From: Anthopleura xanthogrammica
Lineage: Eukaryota; Cnidaria; Anthozoa; Actiniaria; Actiniidae
DNA: 64,000 nt
NCBI GenBank assembly: GCA_964019055.1
Contig: OZ025213.1
Coordinates: 62,001 to 126,000 of the forward strand
Direction of reading: 5' to 3'
Shown in pieces: positions 1 to 10,600 of this stretch (its first letter is position 1; each line of letters opens with the position of its first letter). The notes beneath the pieces were generated by a model that did no database searches, was not told the origin of the DNA, and saw nothing but the letters and a program-made list of their open reading frames with translations. The translations under genes were made by a program, and so were the position numbers.

Positions 1-679
1 ATTAAGAGAATATTCAAGGTTTGACTTTGATAACCATGGAGTTTTAGCTCTAGCCGAAAAAGTATCGAATCTTGAAGTGCAATTAATAGATGAAAGAGAA
101 AAACGTTTAATTTCAGAAATTGGAATTTCAAAGTTGGAGTCCGAAAATACACAACTGCAATTTGAACTGGAGGAAACACGTGATCAGTTGTCAAGAGTGA
201 GCGAGTATGATCTGTCACAAGATACCATATCGCTTGAACACGAATCCGTGTGGGATCAAGATTATTATGATGACGAAATGGATATGGAAACTGGTGAACA
301 TTATGAATATAGTTATAATAAATCTACTCTTGGAAGAGGAATTTCTTGCCCTGTGTTGAATCAGAATAATCTCAAATTAAGGCACTCCAACAAACCATTA
401 GAGAAAGAGCTGTGCATGCGCAGACCTGTCTCGTATCACGGCTGTACTGACGTATCTAATATTTGGCAGAGTCGTAATGAGGAACATTACGAAATGGACG
501 AGTACGAACATGAAATGGAAAAGAACCCAGATCCTCGTGATACAGATTTGAAATATATTCTGCGCAGACTCAAACTGAAGACATGGAATTTGTACCATGA
601 CATTGTAATGGGAAGTGCTGAGCTTAAAATCCTAGGTAACAGAGCTGAAAGATTAAGGGCGCATCCTTCATATATTTAA
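1..679 (+). CDS. Coiled-coil protein, last exon (5' part outside window)
   Basis: The reading frame is open from base 2 to a TAA at 677-679 with no need for a start codon, so this is the 3' exon of a gene that begins to the left. The first 60 or so residues form a charged heptad-rich coiled coil with many Glu, Lys and Leu. Next comes a very acidic Asp/Glu/Tyr stretch (about 235-320) and a second acidic patch (about 480-540). The C-terminus is basic. I do not recognise the family. Its general style, coiled coil plus acidic linker, suits a trafficking or cytoskeletal adaptor, but that is only a guess. The last 30 codons are themselves the first unit of the downstream tandem repeat, so the stop codon and C-terminus lie inside repetitive DNA. 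Confidence 0.55.
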   Translation, partial: LREYSRFDFDNHGVLALAEKVSNLEVQLIDEREKRLISEIGISKLESENTQLQFELEETRDQLSRVSEYDLSQDTISLEHESVWDQDYYDDEMDMETGEHYEYSYNKSTLGRGISCPVLNQNNLKLRHSNKPLEKELCMRRPVSYHGCTDVSNIWQSRNEEHYEMDEYEHEMEKNPDPRDTDLKYILRRLKLKTWNLYHDIVMGSAELKILGNRAERLRAHPSYI

Positions 680-1235
680 TGAACATGGAATTTTAACTAT
701 GACATTGTATTGGGAAGTGCTGAGCTTAAAATCCTAGGTAACAGAGCTGAAAGATTAAGGGCGCATCCTTCATGTATTCAATGAACATGTAATGTGTACT
801 ATGACATTGTAATGGGAAGTGTAACAGAGCTTAAGGGCGTATTCTATCCTTCATACATTTTATGAACATGTAATGTGTACTATGACATTGTAATGGGAAG
901 TGTAACAGAGCTTAAGGGCGTATTCTATCCTTCATACATTTATGAACCTGAAATGTGTACTATGACATTGTGATGGGAAGTGAAACAGAGCTGAAAGATT
1001 TAAAGGGCGTATTCTATCCTTCACACATTTTATGAACGTGTAATGTGTACTATGACATTGTAATGGGAAGTGTAACAGAGCTCAACGGTGTATTCTATCC
1101 TTCATACATTTTATGAACATGTAATGTGTACTATGAGATTGTAATGGAAAGTGTAACAGAGCTCAAGGGCGTATTCTATCCTTCATACATTTTATGAACA
1201 TGTAATGTGTACTATGACATAAGGGTGTATTTCTT
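591..1235 (+). repeat. Tandem repeat grown from a terminal exon
   Basis: About seven and a half head-to-tail copies are marked by a repeated gacattg-type core at 599, 701, 803, 884, 964, 1054, 1135 and 1216. Spacing is 102 bp for the first two steps, then 80-90 bp after an internal deletion of roughly 21 bp. Copy 1 is coding and holds the end of the upstream reading frame; copy 2 is nearly identical, and later copies diverge. The array would be the 3' UTR of the upstream gene if transcription continues. Confidence 0.85.
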
Positions 1236-1510
1236 TTTACCAAGTCCACATCATTTAATTCTGCTTTCAAACAAATTATAAGCTGTTATTATTTCAATAT
1301 ATTATTCACTATCATATATATTATACTATATATATTATACTAACAGAATAAATGATTTATATTCGGTTCTTTCTATTCCCATTAAAGTGATTTTAATTTG
1401 ATTCAAATAGAACAATACTTGTATTCTGTTATTTTCTTTTTGCACTATAGATCACTCCGTCGATCCTCTATGTCAATACAAGATGTGCATCAGTATTGTT
1501 AAGTAACATA

Positions 1511-1535
1511 TACAGCTATTTCAAAAAAACGCTGA

Positions 1536-1607
<72 letters not shown>

Positions 1608-1994
1608 GCTGAATGCTGAATGCTGAATGCTGAATGCTGAATGCTGAATACTGCATACTGAATACTGCATACTGAATACTGAATGCTGAATACTGAATAC
1701 TGAATACTGAATACTGAATGCTGAATACTGAATACTGAATACTGCATACTGAATACTGAATAGTGTATTCCAAGTCCGAAATGCATTCTGGGTCATGTAA
1801 TATTGTCTAAAGTAAAATAAATAATTATCATTTATTTTATTTTTAGTGCATTCCATCCAAAACAATATACTTATTAAGCTAAATATAGTGAGAGAGCAAA
1901 CATCGGTATATTTACTTTTTATTTCAAATAAATGAGACCCACAATGTCCTTGGAATTCAGTATTCAGTATTCCACGTTTTTTGAAATAGCTGTA
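1511..1994. mobile_element. MITE with TACAGCT termini, TA target
   Basis: The two ends are inverted copies (tacagctatttcaaaaaa from 1511, and its complement ending at 1994), flanked by TA at 1509-1510 and 1995-1996. The size is 484 bp and no transposase is present. A TA target and short terminal inverted repeats suit a non-autonomous Tc1/mariner-type element. The left arm has been replaced or extended by a heptamer microsatellite. Confidence 0.7.
1531..1761. repeat. Heptamer microsatellite (CTGCATA/CTGAATR)
   Basis: About 33 units of a 7-bp motif are present, in blocks of actgcat, gctgaat and actgaat. The same heptamer occurs two or three times in the opposite arm of the surrounding inverted-repeat element (about 1955-1975), so the array probably expanded from that element's own terminal sequence. 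Open frames across it in several phases are artefacts of a 7-bp period. Confidence 0.9.
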
Positions 1995-2348
1995 TATATA
2001 TAAGGACACATTTCCTGCCACGTTCATATTCAGTTCGGTGTTGATTAAACGTGTTTTTACTAGATAATATATTTTGCATCTCCGTTTGAGCTTAAGAAGT
2101 CTTCTAATGCAATCTAGTACCTGGCCCTGCAGTCATCTAGCTCAGTAACGTCACGGAACCGAATCCAATACTAACTAAATTCATTTCCTGTCAAGTAACT
2201 TCGTAAAAAAAAGCATGTTTTATCGGATGATTATAGTGCTGGCCGGTAATAACACTTCCGCAACAGTATTGATCAGGCTCAGCACCGGCAGTAATTTCTT
2301 GGAAGTAGCAAAGTTATAATTATTTGTCATAATTTTAGTCACTACATA
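1995..2348. other. Non-coding spacer
   Basis: I see no gene here. The stretch lies between the inverted-repeat element and the stop codon of the minus-strand membrane-protein exon. It would hold that gene's 3' UTR and polyadenylation signal. Confidence 0.4.
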
Positions 2349-2747
2349 CTAATGTGTTTCAGTTGACGAACAGTGATGAGCAGCTAACATTGATCCTTTC
2401 ATTTCTATCATGTCCTCGTAATCCACATCATTCTTTTGCAGCTTACTGCTGTGTCTTTTTAAGGTTTGCTTGTGCTTTTTCCACAAGAAAGTGCAAACCA
2501 GTATAATAAGCGTAAATGCGATGAACAATCCTACTGCTAAACAAGTTCCCAGCCACACACGAAGGATCATTTTGTTATGATGCCATGAATGGTGGCTGAC
2601 ACCGTAAGGTAGTTGTACTTTGGTTGCGGTTGCATTTTTCGTAGCATTAACCATGACTTTTGACCATGTAGCTTCAGGACCTTCAAATTTCAAAGAAGAA
2701 AGATGTTCATCATTATCGGCATCACATCTTATGGCGACATAACACTA
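2349..2747 (-). CDS. Single-pass membrane protein, C-terminal exon (possibly decayed)
   Basis: The minus-strand frame has a possible acceptor (ccttag, exon starting near 2747) and ends at a stop at 2349-2351. It contains an extracellular part with several N-glycosylation sequons, one strong membrane segment (about 2460-2530, Leu/Ile/Val/Phe-rich), a Lys/His/Arg stop-transfer patch and a short acidic tail. The first residues (YVAIRC...) faintly recall the end of the fibronectin-like region of CLCA-type proteins, which also precedes a membrane helix. That likeness is weak. Upstream, frames at 2722-2925 and 3011-3462 could be earlier exons; the first reads into this one only with a one-base shift, so the locus may be a pseudogene. 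I cannot name the gene. Confidence 0.35.
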
Positions 2748-3465
2748 AGGATTGATTTGCCGCTGTGACAATATCAGCTAAGCCAGCCGGTAACTGCAAC
2801 AGATTATGACACGTATCTTCTTTTTCCCATTTAGCTATGTTTTCAGTATGAAAACCCTGTTTTCGCGTAGGTGAATGGCTAACCGTTTTATTTATACCAT
2901 TATGGCGAGTGACTTTCATTTTCAAAAATCAATTAAGAATTCAGTCTGAGAAAGACCAAATTGATACTGAATGTATCTGCGGATTACAAGATCTCAATGA
3001 TATTTGGACATTAAAGATGTATTTGACTTGCCCGTGGACACATTAAGCCGGAGTCGATGATGAACAAGTCCTTGGTTGAATATTCATTTTTTTCCCCGAC
3101 CACTTTCATCATCGCTTTTCTAATAGTGTTTACTCTAACAATAACGTAAAAAGTCATTTTTCGCTGCTTCCAAGTGGAGCTGTTAGTACTCAAAAAACTA
3201 GTAATTCGTCCAAGAAAAGAGACTTACCATTCATATGTTGACGAAGACCACAATATATTGTCAAGGATACGACAGAAAAAAGCACCAGAAACGAACAGAT
3301 GGCGATTGAGGAGTTGCTCAAATGAAAACATCTGGTTGATTTACACTTTTTTTGATTCCTCATAGGCAATGGATTCTCATTAGTGGACCAATTCAATATA
3401 TCATTGTCATGATCAACCAGAAATAACTCGCCGCAGTGTCGTGTCATTTTTGATATTTTCAACTC

Positions 3466-4741
3466 TAGAATGAGATGTTAATTCGTAGTTTATGCAGCAA
3501 ATGCTGTAATATATCTTTCTGGTCTGCCATCATTGATAAATGTCGGTCAACATAATATAACAAGAACCTTTTATACACTGATCGATACTATGACGTCAAA
3601 GGTTTCAAGATTATCAAAAACCGAAGGTGAACAAATAATTGATGTGGCTTAATCTTTGCCTCTATAAAAACAAACCTGAACTTCCATCAAACGTATCTTG
3701 GTAATATTTGACTTCAAAAATCATTACTCATAATTATAGTTTCATTGATAGTAATTTTCGCATAATATTATTATACAGTGTTTCCTTCCAGGTGATTTGG
3801 AATCTAGACGCGCAATGCATTGTTTGTCACAGCGAAAATTTCCAAGTGTTTTCTATTATCTCTTGTCAAAATGAAATATTTTCCACCAACAACGATGAAA
3901 TAAGCTTTTTCTAAATGGTATTTGGTGGATCTTACCAGTGATGAGATTTATTTTCTTTATTTTCGAGCAAAAGCTGTTATAGATCGAGCCGAAATCCTGA
4001 AACTAGGAAACATTGAACTACAAAGAAAATGTTCGCTGATTGGCTAATTTTTTCAGCCTGAGAGAAGCGAAATCACCTGGTTTGAAGCACTTTTTGTTTT
4101 AATCTTGATTAGTATGACCGCCGGGCATTGAAATGGTCAACATTTAAAATAGCGATCTAACAGCAGTATTCCACATACATAAATACATACAGACAGTACC
4201 GTGAAACTCACTCGTAGCAGGAGGCCGTCAAACTTTTAATTAAAGCTATCTGTGAAATGAAATAAACAAAAAATATACGTATTTTGACATTTAAATGTAT
4301 ATGTTTAATTTTCCTCGATATTTATAGTATTCTCTTACCAAAAGTACTAAACAATTTAACACAAATTTATTATCTATTTAAGCCAAAATATTTATTTTAT
4401 GAGTTGTTGAACAGAACAGGTAAATTATTTGCCATCAAGACCCTGTCAGTCCAAGGATTATAGAGTGCACATTGCATGCATATTACACAATAATTACAAC
4501 CCTTCCACTAGCATGAATAGAGATTATTATATGATTATCAATGAAATACCTATATTTCTTTATTTCAAAAATTTGATATTTTCAACTATGGTTACATACT
4601 TCTTATGGCAGAAAAAAGCTCGAAAAAGCTTTCTTTTCTTTTTCATTGGCAATTATTTAATAAACAGAATATTACATGAGCGCTTGGAGATACGAATTTT
4701 ATCTTCTCGTGTTGAAAATCTCTCACTCGTTCGCTGTGCTC
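3466..4741. other. Intergenic, no gene seen
   Basis: AT-rich DNA with no frame that resembles a known domain and no convincing splice-linked exon. Open frames at 3708-3914 and 4429-4812 have composition-driven content only. Confidence 0.4.
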
Positions 4742-4948
4742 TGAGTATACCCAAACCACCCCATGTTGTACACTGGGTATACCCAACACAGCCCTTGTTA
4801 TATCCTAGATAAACCCAACCGGCACCGCATGTTGTACGCTGGGTGTACCCATCAACCCCATGTTGTACCTTGCCGGGTATACCCAAACCACCCCATGTTG
4901 TACCCTTGGTGCATATAATCCACCCACTAGTCGTATCCTGTTCTATCA
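4742..4948. repeat. Degenerate minisatellite, about 35-45 bp period
   Basis: Five imperfect units share the core tacccaaaccaccccatgtt and a following gtac..tgggt. It lies just downstream of the stop codon of the first TNF-receptor-like gene (4999), so it may be in that gene's 3' flank or UTR. Frames across it on both strands are repeat translations. Confidence 0.75.
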
Positions 4949-4998
4949 AACCTGAAGATGGTGTTGTATCTTATTCATCCAACAATATCTGGTTTATC

Positions 4999-7215
4999 CT
5001 AGTTAGAGAAAAACTGTTTAAGCTTATCATATACTTCATTTCTCTTGATGTTTTTTACAATTTCTGCAAACTGCTTAACAGTTATTTTAGGCCTTCTAGA
5101 GCACAAGATCTCCATGAGTTCCCGTGTTGGATTTCCCCCATCTACAGTTGTTTGATTCTTTATGGCGATCCTTTCTTCTTGGGTCAGTCCAAACCTTAAG
5201 GCCACCCTCTCAAAGTCCCACATTCCATTCCTTCGCTTGTCATAAAGGAGAAGACAAACGCTTTCAACAACATCATGGCCGTTTTCAACAAAATCTTCGA
5301 GTGTTCGGTCTGTAATCAGATAAAATATCACATGACAAAGATATTACACACAAAGAAACTGTCACTTAGTCAATCAACTCTCTTACCTTCATGGGTAGGT
5401 ACAGGCATTAATGGATTGGTCGTATAACTTGAGCTTAAGCTTCTCATTAATTCTTGCCGCTGGATTCTTTTGCAGGGCGTAAAAATCTTGATTGCCGCAG
5501 TAGCCAAAAGAATGAGTAGGATGAGTATGAGAAGACTCAGCAACGCGTAAATAACGATAGATTGTGAGGAAGCTGTATCTTCCTGACGGAAGTTAGTCAT
5601 AGAGCGGCCTAGTTCTACTTTCTTTGTAGGGTCATGAGAAGTGAGGAACGTTTTAATTGACTTCGTAACGAACGACTTTGTTGGGCTCGAGAATGTCCTG
5701 GCTTTGGTCGTGGATTGCCTCTGAATCTTTTTATTTTTTTGTGTAAATATTTTGCTGGCATAAGATTCCTTAATTGTCCAGTTCATGGTAGGTTTTGTTC
5801 GAGTATTATTGAGAATGGGACAACCATAGGGTCTAGCTTTACACATTCCTACCCTAGAACACCCAAGTGGTGCTTGATCTTTGCCATCATAACAACACCT
5901 TCCACATTCGTCACAACTAAATGAAACTTTATTGTCATGGTAACCAGCTATACAGTCTCCGCAGACAGCGTTTCCATGCGGTGTGCAAACCTTCTTGGTA
6001 TATCTTTTTGAACACCTTGTGCAGGCAACACATGGCTTATTGTCAAATTTTTTGGAAAACTTTCCACGCGGACAAGCAACACATTTGGCCGGCGTCCCAT
6101 TTACGGCTTTGGTGGAACAAGGAATGGAGTATTCTGTGCCTGGTGGGCAGGCAGGACATGGCGAACAACCAATAATTTGACGACTAGTTTTGCGAATCCA
6201 GGTGATTTGGTTACCAGGGCATCTAAGATCATCTGGAAGCCGTTCTACCTAAAATAACCATAACACAATCAAGGTCAGTAAGTTGTTTATATGCAAGTAA
6301 AAAAAGGCCATGGATAGTTTTAGTATTGCCCTCTTGGATGATCAAGTCGTATAATTGTGACCTCGGAAAATTGATACAGTTCAGTGTGAGATTTATAAAA
6401 TCCGTAAAGTCAAACCTTACTTTAAACTTTTCAATATATTTTGAGAGACTTCTCGAGTTTGTGAGAAAGCAAGATGTACCAGCTTTGGACTAGCCTTGTT
6501 ATGAAGCGATGTTGACAACAGTATTCAGTCTAAATTTATTGATATAAAATAAAGATAAAAGTAATAATAAAAACCATTCACACACCATTCCATTAGACGG
6601 CACTATTGTAGCTTCCTTTCCCGGACTGAGGGGATAGAATGAACCCACGAATTTCCCTTGCCTTATCAATATAGCGTTATACATCACTGAACCACATTAT
6701 GGAAAATTATAGATATATTTATATCGATTAATATTATTAATTGTACGCTATTTATATAGATATAAATATAATCGATACCGTAATTGAAAAATCGATAATT
6801 ATCAATTACAACTCGTAACTTTATCAATTTCCGATAGAATTAATTAACATTTATCCATTACATGTAATCATCGATCGCACAGACCAGGATTTTACGCCGG
6901 TATGTTTTTAAAACAGCTAAATGAGATGATCGAGGATACAAATATCTATCAATCTATCAAAATGAATTAAGGATGTATACATGCATGTGCGAGAATTTGG
7001 TCGACGTTTCTCAGTGGGGCAATCCTAAAGAGATAGTATTGACGTACTAACAGCTTTAGACACACATCCTAAAAGTGCTGACGAATTTCTTAAGATAAAT
7101 ATTTCGAAACGTAACTTTAGATAACTCGCAAGCTTTGTTAAATGACACCCAAGAAGTCACTTACCGAGGCAAGAATAAGGGATAGCAGCAATAATCCAAC
7201 TAAAAGTCTTCTCAT
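4999..7215 (-). CDS. TNF receptor-like protein with death domain (copy 1)
   Basis: Three exons join in phase: 7165-7215 (start codon and 17-residue signal peptide, phase 0), 5387-6248 and 4999-5309 (phase 1 junction). The product is about 407 residues. After the signal come cysteine-rich TNFR modules (about residues 26-160, with CxxC, CxxCxxG and CRCC spacings), a Ser/Thr/Lys-rich stalk, a membrane helix (about 248-270), a short basic linker and a C-terminal death domain (about 305-407) with the usual Trp-Asp-Phe-Glu start of helix 2. By family knowledge such receptors bind TNF-superfamily ligands and recruit death-domain adaptors to steer apoptosis or NF-kB signalling. Intron 1 (6249-7164) is AT-rich and empty. 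Ligand and subfamily cannot be assigned. The same exon plan recurs in the gene at 14.5 kb, so they are paralogues. Confidence 0.85.
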
Positions 7216-7455
7216 ACTGGTTGAGATCGCTGTAACTAATAAAGAAACAAGCAAATATCGAAGGAGAAAGCACTTCATAACAACTACCCTAATTCTAACA
7301 CGAATGCGTTTCGAACATATAAGGTTGCAGTCGGGGTTTCCCCATTAGGTAATACAAGCATTCAATTCTTTAGCACCAAGGCAAAAGGTCACACAAATGT
7401 TCTAATCTTGTGATGGAATTTCCTTAGCTTTGCAGATCAATAGAAAATAGCTTGC

Positions 7456-7521
7456 TCCTTCCTTCCTTCCTTCCTTCCTTCCTTCTATCTATCTATCTTT
7501 CTTTCTTTCTTTCAGGTTTTT

Positions 7522-7605
<84 letters not shown>

Positions 7606-7628
7606 GTTTTATTTGTTTGTTTGTTTCT
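7456..7628. repeat. Pyrimidine microsatellites (CTTC)n, (TTTC)n, (GTTT)n
   Basis: Simple tetranucleotide runs upstream of the first TNF-receptor gene. The long plus-strand frame through them (poly-Phe/Leu/Ser) is not a gene. Confidence 0.95.
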
Positions 7629-7689
7629 TGCTAGACTGTATGTAAAATATGTAAATTATTTACCTTTATTCAATAGGAAAATAGTCATG

Positions 7690-10600
7690 CGCAAGATAGA
7701 CTGGATGACGCAGGGTGTGAAAAAACAGTCAAACTATATGAGCTATAGTCCATCCTTATTAGCTAAAAACGGCCGGAGAAAAACTACTGTGTAATGTATA
7801 CTGAAACTAGTTTTCGCAGTAAAAATATAATGCGTAAAACACAGTTATATCCAATTTTATCTAACACCAAAACATATTAAAATGCACTTATTCTCCGTTC
7901 ATTCATAATTCGTAATCTTGCAAAAAGTCCATGCTATTTGGTAGAAATTGGCCAAAAATCGCCCATTATAAATCGTGAATAAATAATGCATATTATTTCT
8001 AGAGGTGTGAAAAACACCAAAAATTGATCAAAACCATGGGCTATAGTCCATGCTTTTCGGTCCCAACTGGCCAAAAATCACCCATTTTCAGTGGTGAATA
8101 AATAATGCATATTTTTTCTAGAGATGTGAAAAAAACCTAAAATCGATCAAAACCATTAGCTATAGTCCATGCTTTTTGGTCCAAAATGGACAAAAATCAC
8201 CCATTTTCAGTGGTGAATAGATAATGCATATTTTTTCTAGAGGTGTGAAAAATAACTAAAATCGATCAAAACCATGGGCTATAGTCCATGCTTTTTGGTC
8301 CAAAATGGCCAAAAATCACCCATTTTCCGTGGTAAATAAATAATGCATATTTTTTCCAGAGGTGTGAAAAACACCTAAAATCGATCAAAACCATGGGCTA
8401 TAGTCCATGTTTTTTGGTCCAAAATGGCCAAAAATCACCCAATTTCAGTGGGGAATAAATAATGCATATTTTTTCTAGAGGTGTGAAAAACATCTAAAAT
8501 CGCTCAAAACCATGGGCTATAGTTCATGCTTTTTGGTCCAAAATGGCCAAAAATCACCCAATTTCAGTGGGGAATAAATAATGCATATTTTTTGTAAAGG
8601 TGTGAAAAACATCTAAAATCGATCAAAACCATGGGCTATAGTCCATGATTTTTGGTCCATAATGGCAAAAAATCACCCATTTTCAGTGGTGAATAAATAA
8701 TGCATATTTTTTCTAGAGGTGTGAAGAACACCTAAAATCGATCAAAACCATGGGCTATAGTCCATGCTTTTTGGTCCAAAATGGCCAAAAAATCACCCAT
8801 TTTCAGTGGTGAATAAATAATGCATATTTTTTCTAGAGGTGTGAAGAACACCTAAAATCGATCAAAACCATGGGCTATAGTCCATGCTTTTTGGTCCAAA
8901 ATGGCCAAAAATCACCCATTTTCAGTGGTGAATAAATAATGCATATTTTTTCAATAGGTGTGAAAAATACCTAAATTCGATCAAAACCATGGGCTATAGT
9001 CCATGCTTTTTGGTCCAAAATGGCCAAAAATCACCCATTTTCAGTGGTGAATAAATAATGCATATTTTTTCTAGAGGTGTGAAGAACACCTAAAATCGAT
9101 CAAAACCATGGGCTATAGTCCATGCTTTTTGGTCCAAAATGGCCAAAAATCACCCATTTTCAGTGGTGAATAAATAATGCATATTTTTTCAATAGGTGTG
9201 AAAAATACCTAAATTCGATCAAAACCATGGGCTATAGTCCATGCTTTTTGGTCCAAAATGGCCAAAAATCACCCATTTTCAGTGGTGAATAAATAATGCA
9301 TATTTTTTCTAGAGGTGTGAAGAACACCTAAAATCGATCAAAACCATGGGCTATAGTCCATGCTTTTTGGTCCAAAATGGCCAAAAAATCACCCATTTTC
9401 AGTGGTGAATATATAATGCATATTTTTTCTAGAGGTGTGAAGAACACCTAAAATCGATCAAAACCATGGGCTATAGTCCATGCTTTTTGGTCCAAAATGG
9501 CCAAAAATCACCCATTTTCAGTGGTGAATAAATAATGCATATTTTTTCAATAGGTGTGAAAAATACCTAAATTCGATCAAAACCATGGGCTATAGTCCAT
9601 GCTTTTTGGTCCAAAATGGCCAAAAATCACCCATTTTCAGTGGTGAATAAATAATGCATATTTTTTCTAGAGGTGTGAAGAACACCTAAAATCGATCAAA
9701 ACCATGGGCTATAGTCCATGCTTTTTGGTCCAAAATGGCCAAAAATCACCCATTTTCAGTGGTGAATAAATAATGCATATTTTTTCAATAGGTGTGAAAA
9801 ATACCTAAATTCGATCAAAACCATGGGCTATAGTCCATGTTTTTTGGTCCAAAATGGCCAAAAATAACCCAATTTCAGTGGGGAATAAATAATGCATATT
9901 TTTTCTAGAGGTGTGAAAAACATCTAAAATCGCTCAAAACCATGGGCTATAGTTCATGCTTTTTGGTCCAAAATGGCCAAAAATCACCCAATTTCAGTGG
10001 GGAATAAATAATGCATATTTTTTATAAAGGTGTGAAAAACATCTAAAATCGATCAAAACCATGGGCTATAGTCCATGATTTTTGGTCCATAATGGCAAAA
10101 AATCACCCATTTTCAGTGGTGAATAAATAATACATATTTTTTCTAGAGGTGTGAAAAACACCTAAATTCGATCAAAACCATGGGCTATAGTCCATGCTAT
10201 AGAAAATGGCCAAAAATCGCCTATTATGAATTATTAATAAATAATGGATATTTTTTCAAGAGGAGTGAAAAATACCCAAAATCGATCAAAACCATGCTTT
10301 TTAGTAGAAAATGGCCAAAAATCTCATATTTTGAATCGTGAATAAGTAACGCATATTTTTCTAGAGTGGGAAAAATGCTCAAGATCGATCAAAACCATGG
10401 GCTATAGTGCATGCTTTTTGGTCCAAAATGAACAAAAATCACCCATTTTCAGTGGTGAATAAATAATGCATATTTTTTCCAGAGGTGTGAAAAACACCTA
10501 AAATCGATCAAAACCATGGGCTATAGTCCATGCTTTTTGGTCCAAAATGGCCAAAAATCACCCATTTTCAGTGGTGAATAAATAATGCATATTTTTTCAA

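Noticed and set aside
1499..2027. Three overlapping minus-strand frames rich in repeated SIQYSVF
   Set aside because: A 7-bp repeat stays open in several frames by chance; it lies inside a MITE.
3655..3690. TATA-like ctataaaaac on the plus strand
   Set aside because: No gene follows on that strand, and AT-rich DNA gives such matches often.
4999..5331. Stand-alone death-domain protein
   Set aside because: A splice acceptor and phase-1 junction link it to the TNFR exon at 5387-6248.
7452..7634. 60-residue plus-strand frame of Phe, Leu and Ser
   Set aside because: It is a translation of CTTC/TTTC microsatellites.
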